DNA from: Leucocoprinus leucothites
Lineage: Eukaryota; Basidiomycota; Agaricomycetes; Agaricales; Agaricaceae
Length of the DNA: 64,000 bases
NCBI GenBank assembly: GCA_013368445.1
Contig: JAACJO010000004.1
Location: 2,170,001-2,234,000 of the forward strand
Reading direction: 5' to 3'
Shown in pieces: positions 1 to 13,698 of the stretch. The stretch's first letter is position 1. Every line of letters starts with the position of its first letter. The notes beneath the pieces were generated by a model. The model was not told where the DNA came from. It ran no database searches and saw only the letters and a program-made list of their open reading frames with translations. Position numbers and translations under genes: made by a program.

Positions 1-1326
1 CTCCGATCCAAGAACGGTCACATAGAGCTTCATCTTAGCATCCATTTCATTGCCTATCGACCCTCTTACGAGCTCATTAAACAACACGCGCACCAAATCA
101 CGGCTATTACTTTCCACTACCCCCCAATGCCAATGGCGCCGGTTGAGGACCAGCCTTCTGACGGACCATGCGCATGGTTTATCCATAGCGACCCTTTGAC
201 TTTACCCAATCTTTGTTCCCTCGAGATCCAAGATCCCAATACAACGGACAATCTTTCTGAGTCTGACTTTAGTCAGCTTCGCTTGATTGCAGACTCGGCA
301 CAGCATCTGCGGCGGTACATGTTCTATAATCGACTCGTACAACCTGATGGTCCCATATTGACGAATTGGTCGAGTGTCACCGAGTTGACACTGATTGATC
401 CTACGCCGGTTGCACTCCTTTCACATATATTAAGGAACGCCCCAATGCTACGCATGATGTCATTCAACTGTTTATACGAATCCCTTGCTCCCGCGATCAA
501 TCCACCAATGCAGATGATGCTATCAAATCCCGAACTTACTATACCTTTCACCCACGACCATCTGCAAACGATGCTCATTGGCTACGGCGACTCTATTACT
601 CTTGTTTCGCTGTTCAACTTAACGACGCTTCCCAATCTGCAACATGTATTGTTCGAGAAGTGGAACGAGGACCCAAACGCTTGGGCGCAAGAAGCATTCG
701 TCTCGTTCCTCACACGATCCCGATGCCCTCTCAAAGCATTGGACTTGTATTTTACACCTGTGACAACCGGAGAACTAGTGGAGATTTTAGAAGTGCCAAC
801 GGTGAGAGCCGCCCTGAGGGAGTTGATGATACAGAATGGTCACTCAGAGGTTGAGAAAATCATCGATGATGATTTTTGTGAACTGTTGACTCTGTCCACT
901 CCTCTAGCTGGCCGGAGTGGTGGTACCGTGCGCGCCGTTTGCCCCAACCTCGAAGTTATTGGTTTTCATAGCTGTCATTCTTGCTCGAAACCGGCGCTAG
1001 TCAGGATGCTCCGGTCTCGCCTCGATCCAAATTTCCAGTATCATCAATCGTCGAGTTCACCCTCCTCTGTGGATACGCCACAGGGACCTACGTATCTCAA
1101 GTACTTTGAAACAGACATTCCTCCCGACGTCGCGCAACAGTTTTTCAAGCCACTACTTCAAGACGGCCTTGTCACACTATTATACGATTCCAACACGAAC
1201 ATACTCCCAGCGACCGAGGAGGAAAAGAGACTGTTGAAGAGGTTTACTTCCGAGGGCCTCGAACTGTGGGAGTATGATCCTGTCCGAGGGGCATGGGGTC
1301 CGACTGATTTTTGGATGAGAATATAG
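1..1326 (+). CDS. F-box/LRR-like protein, C-terminal part (cut by window start)
   Basis: The frame is open from base 1, so the gene starts before the window; the first Met at 127 is internal. About 441 residues are visible, ending in TAG at 1324-1326, with no intron needed. The visible part matches the C-terminal two thirds of the next two genes: a segment after an E-L-H-L-like motif, loosely repeated leucine-rich helices, a run resembling C-P-N-L-E (residues near 960 nt) and a C-terminal W-x-P block. In this fungal family the N-terminal F-box recruits substrates to SCF ubiquitin ligases; the F-box itself lies outside the window. The gene converges on its neighbour with only 70 bp between stops. 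The family assignment rests on the paralogues; the substrate is unknown. Confidence 0.75.
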   Translation, partial: LRSKNGHIELHLSIHFIAYRPSYELIKQHAHQITAITFHYPPMPMAPVEDQPSDGPCAWFIHSDPLTLPNLCSLEIQDPNTTDNLSESDFSQLRLIADSAQHLRRYMFYNRLVQPDGPILTNWSSVTELTLIDPTPVALLSHILRNAPMLRMMSFNCLYESLAPAINPPMQMMLSNPELTIPFTHDHLQTMLIGYGDSITLVSLFNLTTLPNLQHVLFEKWNEDPNAWAQEAFVSFLTRSRCPLKALDLYFTPVTTGELVEILEVPTVRAALRELMIQNGHSEVEKIIDDDFCELLTLSTPLAGRSGGTVRAVCPNLEVIGFHSCHSCSKPALVRMLRSRLDPNFQYHQSSSSPSSVDTPQGPTYLKYFETDIPPDVAQQFFKPLLQDGLVTLLYDSNTNILPATEEEKRLLKRFTSEGLELWEYDPVRGAWGPTDFWMRI

Positions 1327-1396
1327 TGAATGGGCATTCAAACGGTAGACGAAATGTAATTATTTAGAATTATTCTCGGTTTACATCATCAGCTCT

Positions 1397-3097
1397 TCAT
1401 TCATCGAGTAGTAACCCATCCCACTTCCCTGTAACATGCTCAAAGACGATACATTTCCCTCTTCCGCTGAGATACTTCCTGAGCATAGCCAACTGGCGCA
1501 TGCCAATTGGTGACGGATCGTATTGGTTCTGTTCATATAGCCTCAGGATCAATCCTGCTCGGCGCAAGTCCCCCAGGTATGGTTTCAAGTCTGGATTGAA
1601 ATCCATTTGTATCCTCCGAAGAGCTTTGCGAGGGTGGGTTCTGGAGACACCGCCCATCTGTGCAAGAGAACGGGATTTGAGCATGTTCACTAATTTGCAT
1701 ATTACAGCATTCTCGAGGGGTACGAATAAAGCGACATCCTCAAGGCTGGGACAAAGGATGGGCGGAGGAGTGCCGCCGTCCTTACACACTTGGGACCGCT
1801 CATGGCCACTCCCTGCCTCAACCGTTAATTGCTCTAGGATTGATTCGTCAAAAATACACTCCACATCACGATAGTTTTGGATCGAGAGAGAGTCTATTGT
1901 ATCCCCAACGTTTGGAAACCGGAGGATCTCCAGTAACTGGAAGGAAGAAATGGGCTGGTCGATGAGAGTTAAGCTGTGAAGCTTACAGTCCGAGCGTTGA
2001 AGGAACGCCATAAAGTCGGATTGAGGCCAAGATATCTTCTCATCAGCTCTGAGGTCAATGACAATGTAGTGTAGCTGAGGAAGTGTGACAAGTTTGAAGA
2101 ATGATGAGGGATTGCCCTCGCAGTATGCCAATGCGAGGCATTGTAGGCGCGAATGGACGAAAGGTTGGTATATTCCAAGCGCCGACAACACCGATTTAAG
2201 TAATTGATCCTCGTAGACAGGTGCATGTTCGGGATGCATTACGATCTTTAGCAAAGACAACTCCTGCAAAGTGGGTATGTTTTGTAGTAGGAAGAAGCAA
2301 ACGGACAAAGGGATGGGTTCCTCTATTGAGAGAATCTCAATATTTGATGTATTCTGCAAGATTAGAGGTCCATTGATCCCAGGCACCCTGTTACAGAATA
2401 TACCGCATCCGAGGGAGTAGGAAGATTTAATTATATGCTCCAGCTGAGATGTATCTTGGGAGGCAATGGCCTTATGCTTCTCTTGGTTGTAAACTTCAAT
2501 TCCCCTCAGATTGGGCATGGAGAGGCATCCACCGCGGGGGAAATAGGTTGGACGAACGTCCTCGTTATACACAGAAGGGGTGAGGGGGAAAATGATGGTA
2601 AGATGCGATATTCTGGTCGAAATGCGCTGAATCTGGTCAAATGAAGCCGTACGTGAAAGGAACTCGGCGCGGAGATAGAGTTCAACGGGTGCGCCTTTTG
2701 TACGAGCTATGGACATCTCGAGGAAACGTGCGCCAGAATGAAGGGCGGAATCAGAAATAGAGGATATGCTCGTATAAGTGGTAAGAACAATTGTTGACCA
2801 CATCTGCGGCAACTCCACCACAATTCTATACCAAGCCCGACATATCTGAGTGAGGAGAAAGGGCGGCGATTTACGTACAGGCCGTCGATCTCGTCTGAGA
2901 GGCAGACATTTAATGAATATTTCCGCCCATATTTCAAGCGGCAGATACTCCCAGTAAGAGGCCCGAATCCTGCGTTGGCGACTTCTTTGTTCCTTAACAT
3001 ACTTCGACGCTGCTCGATTGGGAAGAATCGGGTGGATGCCCCAGATACCCAACTCGGGCGCACAGTCAAAACTACCGGACGGCGATAGCTCTGTCAT
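1397..3097 (-). CDS. F-box protein with LRR-like region
   Basis: Single-exon gene of 566 aa starting at a true ATG (3097-3095). Residues about 48-100 form an F-box-like segment (L-P-L-E-I-W-x-E-I-F, then C-R-A-W-Y and a P-x-M-W-S motif), the form common in large Agaricomycete F-box families. The rest is leucine-rich with weakly repeated helices. By analogy it would bind Skp1 through the F-box and a substrate through the C-terminal region. It is paralogous to the genes on both sides, which suggests local duplication. No signal peptide or membrane segment is seen. The substrate is not predictable. Confidence 0.8.
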   Translation of the reverse strand: MTELSPSGSFDCAPELGIWGIHPILPNRAASKYVKEQRSRQRRIRASYWEYLPLEIWAEIFIKCLPLRRDRRPVRKSPPFLLTQICRAWYRIVVELPQMWSTIVLTTYTSISSISDSALHSGARFLEMSIARTKGAPVELYLRAEFLSRTASFDQIQRISTRISHLTIIFPLTPSVYNEDVRPTYFPRGGCLSMPNLRGIEVYNQEKHKAIASQDTSQLEHIIKSSYSLGCGIFCNRVPGINGPLILQNTSNIEILSIEEPIPLSVCFFLLQNIPTLQELSLLKIVMHPEHAPVYEDQLLKSVLSALGIYQPFVHSRLQCLALAYCEGNPSSFFKLVTLPQLHYIVIDLRADEKISWPQSDFMAFLQRSDCKLHSLTLIDQPISSFQLLEILRFPNVGDTIDSLSIQNYRDVECIFDESILEQLTVEAGSGHERSQVCKDGGTPPPILCPSLEDVALFVPLENAVICKLVNMLKSRSLAQMGGVSRTHPRKALRRIQMDFNPDLKPYLGDLRRAGLILRLYEQNQYDPSPIGMRQLAMLRKYLSGRGKCIVFEHVTGKWDGLLLDE

Positions 3098-3537
3098 TGA
3101 GTTTTAACCTTGAATTCAGTGGGAGCCGGGAGAAGCTTGGAATTTTGAATCGTCGCAAACGAGCCGGACTGTTGAAAAGCTCGAACTGTGAGAGTTACTG
3201 TGCGTCCTGGGATGATACGACAGACCCGATGAGCCACTAGTCCAGGCAATGAGGGACTGCCAGCGGTATTGAATATTAGGCACAGTATAGGATGTAGCTG
3301 CGTGATACCTGCAAGCTACAGATCCAACGTTGAACGTTATGCGCTGAGCTTTAGTCACAAAAGGACTAAGGTTGTGACAAAGACGTCACAATGCGGTGAT
3401 CACACATCCATTCAAAATAGAAAGAAGCTCGGCAGGGTCTACACATTTATACACATGCAGGACGCACTTCGCGGTACGCAGAAAGAGTATGCCAGTACTT
3501 TTGGCGAAAATAAATTAGCCTGCAGAGTCAAGCTTCC
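3098..3537. other. Intergenic, no gene recognised
   Basis: This 440-bp stretch holds the upstream region of the middle F-box gene and the 3' flank of the third. Short open frames are present, but none shows family motifs or plausible splicing. Confidence 0.5.
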
Positions 3538-5269
3538 TCATGACACTACGAAAGTCAAGTCTGCTGGCCGCCATGTCCCAGTATCGTGATCATAAACCTC
3601 ATCGTCTAGACCTCGTGCTAGATAATGTTGCCATAGCAGCTGCTGCCTATCATTGGGTGGCATTGGTGTGGCTAGCAAAGGCTCAAACAAAGTAAATACC
3701 AAGCCCCTCTTCTCAAGAGAGTCAAGGCTCGGTTTCATTTCATCATAGACATCCATTTCGACGTGCTTGAGGGTCTTGAACGGGAACATCCCGTCGCAAC
3801 TAGAGTCGGAATGCAGGCGCGACTCGAACATTGAAAGAAGCTTCGAAAGCGAAAATCTCAAAGGTACGAATAGAATGAGACGCTCAAGGTTTGGGCACAG
3901 CGTCCGAGCCGGCGGCACTCCTTCCTTGCCGTTCGTACCCAAGGTACCCCCAAGGGTCTCAGAAAGGGTCAATTTCTCCAGAAGGTCATCGTCAACAACC
4001 ATCTGGGTTGCATCATAGCTCTGAATGCCCAGACACTGCAGTGACCTCGAAATGTTGGGTAGGCGTAGGACCTCGAGCAGTTGAGAGGGAAGAATTTCTT
4101 GATCGAGGATTTGAAAACATTTTAGCCAACAATTACTGCGTCGGAGAAAGCTGAGAAATTGGGATTGACTCCAGGAAAATACTGGTCGAGATTTACTGGG
4201 CGTACGGTCAACGACGAGGAATTGGAGGGATGGGAGCGTCGCATTTTCAAGAAAGGGTGAGATGTCGGTCCTCTGATGTGAAATGGCGAGATTACGAATG
4301 CGTCGATGTATGAAAGGTCGGATTAAATGTTCGCCATTCATCTGAGAAGCCACCCCCTGTTCTGACATGACTCTGATCGAGAGCTTTTCGAGTGTCGGTG
4401 CGTTTTGTAGGAGATAGAAGCAGGTGGATATTGGATGGCCCCCAAAAAGTGTAAGAACCTGCAAATTGGATAGATTGGGAGAAATACAGAGTTTAGGCGT
4501 CAGTGACATGACCCAAACAATGTTGCGTTTCAGAGAGGTTGAAGATTGAATGATATGATGAAGATGGCTGAAGTCAGAATAGCTAATTCGAGTGAAAGCA
4601 CGTCGGTTCTGTATCTCAAAATTTTCGAGATTGTGGAGGTCTAGAGACGGAGAAGGAGGGAAGAAGGGCGTGTGTTCGTACGAGACCATGAGTGGAGCTG
4701 GATAGGTGATGGACAGATGAGAGATTTGCTGAGAAACGCGTCGAACATGGTCATAAAACACAGGGTTTGCAAAGAAATCTGCTCGAACGTATAATTTTAT
4801 AGCGATATCTCGCGAACGACTTGAGCAGAGCTTAAGATGATTGATTCCGGCTTGTCGTTGAGTCGGAGAAAGGTCAGGCACATCCATTGCGGAAAGTATG
4901 ATCGTTGACCACATTTGTCGAAGTCCAATGACGACTTTATACCACGCACGACATACGTAGGTAAGGAGGTAGGGTGCATCCCTCCTGGATGGTGCCTGGT
5001 CCTTCTTGAATGGTAGGCACAAGAGAAATATATCCTGCAATATGTCGATAGGAAAGTATCCCAAAATTGACGTGCCACCATGAACCGTCGATGTGGATGT
5101 CGTAGATGTTTGCCCTACAGAACATGCTAAGAGCCGGGAATTCAAAGGTTCCAAACCTGAGTCGCTACTAAATCTCTAGTCAGAATCTGAAGTAGAGCGT
5201 ACAACTCTTGAAAGTGGGTCAGACCTGCCTGGAGCGGCTGCGACCAGAATCACACGATGATGCTTCCAT
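3538..5269 (-). CDS. F-box protein with LRR-like region
   Basis: Third paralogue. The main exon runs from about 5160 to 3538 and holds an F-box-like segment (Y-F-P-I-D-I-L-Q-D-I-F, C-R-A-W-Y, Q-M-W-S-T-I) and a leucine-rich C-terminal part. This exon has no usable ATG near its 5' end, so an upstream coding exon is likely. The best candidate begins at the ATG at 5269-5267 and encodes a short Ser/Arg-rich leader ending before GTCTGA near 5224, but its splice sites are weak. The 3' part, 5154-3538, is firm (538 codons); the 5' end is not. Role as for the neighbouring F-box genes. Confidence 0.7.
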
Positions 5270-6715
5270 TGCATTCGGACGAGTCGGACGAGCTGGCGAG
5301 CTGGCAGAAAACATTGGGGCGCTGTGAGCACGGTGAGAGGTATGGCTTGAGAGGGAAGGTGAATAATGCGAATTCGGACAAGACTAAGTACGAGGCTTTG
5401 CAGTGCGCACAGCCTTCGTCCTCATAATATTCATTGCCATATTCGGAATCATCTTCATTCCTTCTGACTTGACCCCAACTTGCGAATATTTGAATCATGA
5501 ATAACGTGGCATGACATTGGCCCTCGACTCTCGAGCTACAGCTAAGATCATATGTATAGAGCGGAATATTACCTATTAAAATAAGGTCCTCAAAATATTC
5601 AGTGGATTCTTGTTCCAGTAGTAATTATAGAGAGACACATTGTAGTTTGCTTGAGTTTTAATCTGTACATCAGTGACTTAAATATTTGTTGGTGCCATAT
5701 AGCATGATATCGCCCCCAATGTTGGCTATAAAAAAAATAGGCTCCCGGGACCATACCCCGGTAATTTTGATAATTTCAACAGGCTCCCATACGGTGTAGT
5801 AGTCACGGTAGCAGCAAAAATCAACTGAGAATAAGCCTCTCGTAAGCAGATAGACCAACGAGATTCTCAAACCATCTTACCGTGACTCCACGCCGCAAAA
5901 CCCACAGCCAATGATTGTCGATGGAACCTCCCGTCGTCCGAGTAGCCTGAAGCTGAGAATCATGAAAGTGGAAATATTTTCTGCCTCAAGGGCCCGGGTG
6001 TTGTACAATGTCTTCACAATTCCTCCCCTATAGTAGGCGTTACATTCGAATTGTTCTGTTTGATGACCGTTGTCTGGGGTAATGGGATACGGATCCAAGC
6101 GTCCTGGATGACATACTTGCCTCTTAACATCAGCGAGTAACCTTCTCTGGTTGATCGTGACGAGACGATATGGCATATTGCACAGACTCTGAGTAGAACG
6201 TGATAAAAGGTCCATTTCAATGCATTACTGTATGTAATCTATTACGGTAGAAAATAAAGGAAACAGGGGGATGCAGCCTGAAGGAAGTTCGGGTATTAAG
6301 TCTGCATTGAGAAAAATCTGAGATAGAGGGGGGAAGAAGGGGCGTAAAGTCATTTGAAGCCGGACACACAAAAGGTAAAAGAGAAAATCCGGGGAGAGAA
6401 TAAAGGTGTATGGACACGTTGTGAGGAAGGGAATGTTATACAAGGGTAACGATTGTTAGTTGTAGAGTTATGGGGGTGACAAAAGGCGAAAACGACACGA
6501 CATAACATCATTGCAAGTGGTATACGACGTGACATATTGCGTGTGCGGACAGGATGGAGGTAAAGAAAAAAGACTTCTCGGTCTTGCATTCGAGAGGAAG
6601 GAATCGGATGGTTGAGAGTGATGGCTAAGGTGGCTATGGTGTCTCTTCTCGTTTCTCTGTAATGGTTGTAGTACACAGTAGGTAATATGTACGTTAATAT
6701 GGTTTGTGATATTAA
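5270..6715. other. Intergenic, no gene recognised
   Basis: About 1.4 kb between the third F-box gene and the PP2A stop codon. Only short overlapping open frames are present, without recognisable motifs. The part next to 6716 is presumably PP2A 3' UTR. Confidence 0.5.
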
Positions 6716-8190
<1,475 letters not shown>

Positions 8191-8354
8191 TTTTGTAAAA
8201 TGATTGCAAAGCGGGTGGGTTACTGCTGTGGTATGAGAGAGAAAGATGAAAATGAGTAGCGCTGCTGATTCCGCTCCTGTTCATCGTCACCGTCACGCGT
8301 CACACCCTCCCTTCAGGTCTGTTTCGCGACGCGCATCCAGCCACTATCAACATC
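8191..8354. promoter_or_regulatory. Shared promoter of PP2A and CCT5
   Basis: Only 164 bp separate the two divergent start codons, so both housekeeping genes must initiate within or very near this stretch. No clear TATA box is seen. Confidence 0.6.
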
Positions 8355-10560
8355 ATGGATCCAAACAGTGCAGTCTACACAACCGACGAGGTACGCAGTG
8401 CGCCAAATCAAGGAGAGAAAAAAACTGAATGCTGTGTAGTATGGCAGGCCGTTTATCCTCATCCGGGAACAGGGCAGGAAAACTAGGGTCCACGGAATTG
8501 AGGCGATCAAGGTCTGTGTCGCAATGACCCGCCTACGACAGTCCTGACTCTCGCTCTAGTCTCATATCCTTGCCGCGCGGACAGTAGCAAACATCATCCG
8601 GACATCTCTCGGTCCCCGAGGTCAGCACGGCACACCTGAACCCAGTTGGGATCACACATTAATCAATCTGCGTCTAGGTCTTGATAAAATTCTGATCTCA
8701 CCAGACGGCGAAATTACCGTTACGAACGACGGTGCTACCATCCTCAGCCAGATGGAGGTCGAGCATCAGATCGCAAAACTGCTTGTACAGCTTTCAAAAA
8801 GTCAAGATGACGAAATCGGCGATGGAACCACTGGCGTCGTCGGTATGGATCTAACGTGACTGGAATTTTTTATTATCAGTACTCAATTTAAATGGATAGT
8901 CCTTGCTGGTGCTCTGTTAGAAAAGAGTGAAGAGCTTCTTGACCGTGGAATCCACCCCATTCGTATTGCAGATGGTTTTGACCGGGCATGCAAAGTCGCA
9001 GTCGAGGAGCTGGACCGCATCAGCGATCGCGTAGAGTTCTCGCACGACAACACCGAAAACTTGCTCAAGACTGCAATGACGAGTCTTGGAAGCAAAATGT
9101 AAGTTGCCCTACTCATCTCTATATCGCCGATTTATTTTTGCACTCAGTGTATCAAAAGAACACCAACAATTCGCTCAAATTGCCGTTGATGCCGTACTAA
9201 CAGTAGCCGACCTCAAGCGCAAAGATGTGTCCTTCGATCTTATCAAAGTCGAAGGCAAAGTCGGAGGCTCCCTCGTAGACACTCAACTTATCAGGGGTGT
9301 CCTCATCGACAAGGACTTCTCCCATCCTCAGATGCCCTCAGCCGTCAAAGACGCCAAACTCGCTATTCTTACATGTCCCTTCGAACCCCCGCGTCCTAAA
9401 ACTAAGCATAAGCTCGACATCACAAGCGTAGAGGAGTTTAAGAGGCTACGGGATTACGAGAAGGAGAAATTTAATGACATGATTAAACGAGTGAAGGACA
9501 CGGGCGCGAACTTGGTCATTTGCCAATGGGGCTTTGATGACGAGGCGAACCATCTACTGTTGCAAAATGAGCTCCCTGCGGTGCGGTGGGTCGGTGGACC
9601 TGAGATTGAAGTAAGTTCACCCTCATCCCATCACTTTCCTGTAACTCTGACCATACAACAGCTGATCGCTATTGCCACGCAAGGCCGTATCGTTCCCCGC
9701 TTCGAGGATCTCACAGCCGAAAAGCTTGGCCACGCTGGCATCGTTCGAGAACTCAGCTTCGGCACAACAAGAGACAAGATGCTTGTAATTGAAGAATGCG
9801 CCAACAGTAGGGCAGTGACGGTATTTGTTCGAGGAAGTAACAAGATGGTAAGCAACACCCTCCTCCCGCCTGGTATCGACCCTGAATTTACAAACCTCCC
9901 AGATTGTGGATGAGGCTAAGCGGGCGCTCCACGATGCTATCTGTGTAGTCCGAAATCTCGTTGTAGACAACAGAGTCGTCTATGGTGGAGGTGCAGCTGA
10001 GATCAGTTCAGCTATTGCTGTTGGAAAGGCCGCCGACGAGGTAAAGTCTAAACCCCCAAGGTCCCTGCGCAGGAATCACTGACCCAATCAATTGTCCAGA
10101 TCCCCTCAATTGAACAGTATGCCATGCGCGCCTTCGCTTCGGCGCTTGAGGCTGTTCCTTTGGCCCTTGCTGAAAACAGCGGATTGTCGCCCATTGAAAC
10201 TTTAGCAGAAGTGCGCAGCAGACAGATCAACGAGAAGAATCCCCAACTTGGGATTGACTGTCTGGATAAAGGCGAGAATGGTAAGGAATTTTTGACCTCA
10301 AAACTGTACGAGTACCCTGATCTCGTTATCGTAGATATGAAGAAGCAGTTCGTCTATGATCCTCTCATCTCCAAACGACAACAATATCTGCTGGCCACCC
10401 AGGTATGAAAATCATAATATCATATGATTCAACTCTGAAATGTGCTTCCAGCTTGTGCGCGCTGTTCTCAAAATCGGTAGGGCCGGAATTCTTCATCATT
10501 CTAACTGACGTTGACAGTCTTTCAGATGACGTCATCGTCGCAGGAGAAGCAGAAGACTAA
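8355..10560 (+). CDS. T-complex chaperonin subunit epsilon (CCT5)
   Basis: Eleven exons: 8355-8390, 8440-8511, 8560-8620, 8678-8842, 8900-9098, 9148-9610, 9662-9847, 9903-10040, 10100-10402, 10452-10476 and 10526-10560, giving 560 aa. All phases agree. Group II chaperonin ATP-site motifs are present: L-G-P-R-G, N-D-G-A-T-I-L and G-D-G-T-T-G-V. Epsilon-specific stretches follow: D-E-Y-G-R-P, the K-D-F-S-H-P-Q-M-P segment, C-P-F-E-P-P-R-P, and W-V-G-G-P-E-I-E. The C-terminus ends near V-R-A-V-L-K-I-D-D like other CCT5 proteins. The product is one of eight subunits of the cytosolic TRiC/CCT ring that folds actin and tubulin. It is transcribed divergently from PP2A. Confidence 0.95.
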
Positions 10561-10824
10561 AATCGAATCATCCAGGACATCGAACCGACATGCAGCTGTA
10601 GAAATCACACATATAATACAGACACTAATGCATAAATTGTCGCAAGCTTATGATTGATTTCCCGGGTCTGACGCAAACGTTGATCCAAGCTTGATAGCGG
10701 GTTAATGAAAGCGATAAAAATACAGATCCTTATACAAAAAACGATGAACATGGCGGAGGATAATAAAGGGTAATAGAGGTGGGCATGAGCCACAACCACG
10801 CGCGAAAGCCATTTAATCTCAAAT
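10561..10824. other. Short convergent intergenic region
   Basis: 264 bp between the stop codons of CCT5 and the small mitochondrial protein gene; it must hold both 3' UTRs. No hairpin or clear poly(A) signal stood out. Confidence 0.4.
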
Positions 10825-11676
10825 CTATATCTCTCCTCGATCTGCTTTGACCTTGATGCCACGGGCATGTTAGTGATTGGATGCGGTCGCATTATGTGGG
10901 GTGCTTACATTTTCTTCGCTTTCCGTAGGCTGCACCTTATGTGCTAATTCTGAGGGTAGAGTGTCGTGAATATTTTCGTCTTCAAGCATCTGACCCTCTG
11001 AGATCTGTACCTCTTCTTTCCCCTTTGCTCCCGACAAAGGACCCGTGACAGTATCATGAGAGTAATAAGCCGTCGTATTCTCTGTGCCCTCAGCGTCCAC
11101 ATGCCGAGCCTTTACATATTTGACGGTCTCTGACGCAAGATCCTCTGTAGAGGCAGTCGATCTATCGGCCTAGGCGGAATAAAAATAAGTTCACCCGATC
11201 TAAAGTTCAAAAGCACACCTTGACGTTCGCTTCAGACGCACTAGCAAGGTATTCGTTCCAACCTGGGGCATCGCTTCCGTGCGGGGTTGAAGTCTTATGC
11301 TGGGACTGGCTAAGATTGCGATGCTTCTCTCGTTCCAGAACCTTAAAGAAGCAAGTGATTTGTAAGGACAACAGGTGCCGAGGCTCGATACCAAGCACTT
11401 CTCACCTCTGGATCATTCTCATGCATCGTGCTGAACGTCGTGGGTCGTTAGCAGACTATTCCCTTAACCTGCACAGTTTAAGACAAAAGGAAAGCTCCAC
11501 CTGCTGTAGCCTCTGCTCGTGGGACCATTTTATGGTTAATCCAAGCCTCCCTGAGCGCACAGAAGTATAGATTTGACGACATACCTAGTCGAATTATAGC
11601 GAATCACGGACGAAGACGCCACCGCCGGTCGCGAGGTGCTCCGAAGAGCGATGCGGGCGTGTCGAGCGGCGTACAT
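10825..11676 (-). CDS. Small protein with mitochondrial-type presequence
   Basis: Four exons: 11676-11585, 11309-11219, 11169-10909 and 10851-10825, giving 156 aa. The first 32 residues (M-Y-A-A-R-H-A-R-I-A-L-R-S, then R-Y-N-S-T) are rich in Arg, Ala and Ser with no acids, a classic matrix-targeting presequence. The centre contains D-A-P-G-W-N-E-Y-L-A-S-x-S-E-A-x-V-K-A-D, a block I recall from small fungal mitochondrial proteins of unknown function. The last intron (GTAAGC...CACTAAC...AAG) has a good branch site and adds the end V-K-A-D-R-G-E-I, echoing the central V-K-A-D-R. An in-frame upstream ATG at 11763 would bury the presequence, so the shorter start was chosen. The first intron is long (275 nt). 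Function unknown. Confidence 0.7.
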
Positions 11677-12305
11677 GATGTTCTGGTTACTAACAAGAAA
11701 GTGGGAGATAGGAAGATGGAAAGGGTGAAACCTTCCAATTATATTTCTGGTCTTCTCCACCACATCTCACATTATTGGCTTGGATAGGAGCATCACCAGA
11801 CACGTCCACCTGACGTCATTCCCGCGATCACTCATCACTTGACATTGAGAATCACGTGCTGAACCAATATTGATCATTGGTCGGCGTTGCCAACAGTGGG
11901 AGTGGTGTGCTTACACATTGTTGAAAGCTTATTTTGAGTGGGTTTCTAAGTGTCACGGCCATGCTTTACCATCAGCTTCAATGATGCGTCCCAGAAATGT
12001 AATGCTGTTTGCCGGTTTGTATTGATAGTAATCGCTGTGCGCACTGCTCTCGGTATTTCATCAAATACATTTGATCAGTCTCAGATCGTTTTGTGGCTGG
12101 TGTCTTTTGACGCTATCATCCATGGGTCCCGCATGAGAACACATATAACCACCAGCTGAGGATAGGATCTGATTTTCGAAGTGTTCTTCTCCATCTTGAC
12201 TCGCTAACATTGCGGAGCTTAGGCAGCTATTCCCGCACTTATCCCTCTTCGTCCTCCTCTCACTCCATTTCTCCCCTTCATAAACTTGGCTGTTGAAAAC
12301 AAGCC
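11677..12305. other. Divergent intergenic region
   Basis: 629 bp between the start codons of the mitochondrial protein gene and the first array gene, so it should hold two promoters. No distinctive element was found. Confidence 0.4.
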
Positions 12306-13698
12306 ATGACATCGGTTGATCCCGCCTCCTTTGAACTTCTCGTTCTGTTCGACGTTGTCACCATTCTGTCTTTCGCTCTTATTGCGCTTATTCTGGCAAC
12401 TGCGTACTGTTCAAAGCATGTACATCTGCGAAAGGCCTGGTATGGTCAAATGGTACAATGGATGATATACTGCATGTCATACATGCTACTGTTCGGCTTT
12501 CAGGAAGGCACAGAGCCACCTCGATCTCTATGTCTATTTCAGGCAAGCCTTATATATGCTTGCCCACCCGCGTACGTCGCAAGTCTCCTGTTCTTCCTGT
12601 CAATCCACTGACAGAAGGTGTAGATGTGCAGTTGGATCTACCTGTTTTATAATAGACGTAAGACTGGATCCAGCGTTCTGCGTGTATATGCTGAGCATCA
12701 GGCTAGTTCTACATGTCCACCTCGCTTCTTCACAAAAACCCGACTCTCAAAATGCCCAAGCTAGAGATATTGGTATGATGCTCCTCTATCGTATGTGTTA
12801 TCCAATATTCACATCTGCTACAGTTTATTTCTCTACCATGGATCACCCTTACAGGGACAGCACTACAAGTCGTCTTGGTACGCGACTGATGGTAACCATT
12901 GGATAAATTACAAAACTCATTCAGACTCAAACTCAGTTTACGGTGGCAAATCAAAAATTCGATGCTGTTCGACGATCACCAGGCTGTTTCCTCTGCAATA
13001 TCTCTGATCCAGAACCGTACGTGGTTGCCACCTCGATTCATCGCACTTTGCCTGTTGCTCAGAATATCTTAGAACGATCGTCAGCGTTACCTTGGTCTTG
13101 TTAGCGCTCATAGTTTGGTTCTATTATGAAGGTACGTTTGATGTTTTGCTCGGGGTTAAGGATCTAATGTTATCCAGTCCAATCAGGCATAATCATGTAC
13201 CGAAACCGCCTGGAGTATGCAGGGTTCAGCTACAAGGCGGCTCGCAAGTATTTATCTCTCTACATACGCTCCGCAATTTTAACTGTGGGAATGGCTGTCG
13301 GAACAGCGTGAGCATAGCTCCGTTTCACTGTCATATCATAAAGCTCAAATTGACTTGCTCAGGATAAGCATCTGGGCCTTGTCATCTTCATCCCGCCGAT
13401 TCGGCATGGGAACATGGTCCGTAGCCTTACCATTCAGTGAGCACCCCAAGTCTTCCATTTCGATAGATCCCCAACGGATGATTCTATAGTGCCTATCTTT
13501 GTTGCTCTGGTTTTTGGAACTCAGGAGGTTCGTACCAGCGGCCTAGAAAGACACTTGTTCTTATCACTTGCACAGGATATTATGCGTGTCTGGATGTTCT
13601 GGAAGAAGAGAACACCTGAAGAGGACTCAGGTTTCAAGGCTCAGTCAAGCCTTACATTCGTCGAAATGCTCCTTCCAAATTCTACTCTCGTGGTTTGA
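12306..13698 (+). CDS. Orphan seven-helix (GPCR-like) membrane protein, array copy 1
   Basis: Ten exons: 12306-12571, 12624-12657, 12707-12772, 12824-12877, 12925-13016, 13073-13131, 13178-13307, 13363-13436, 13490-13527 and 13576-13698, giving 311 aa. Helix 1 starts near residue 8 (F-E-L-L-V-L-F-D-V-V-T-I-L-S-F). Seven hydrophobic segments can be traced, including P-W-I-T-L-T-G-T-A-L in exon 4 and S-V-T-L-V-L-L-A-L-I-V-W in exon 6. Basic residues cluster after helix 1 and in the loop coded by exon 7, as expected for a cytoplasmic loop before helix 6. Exon phases match the three paralogues downstream. The C-terminal tail is the longest of the four. Ligand and function are unknown; it could also be a non-receptor 7TM protein. 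Confidence 0.8.
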
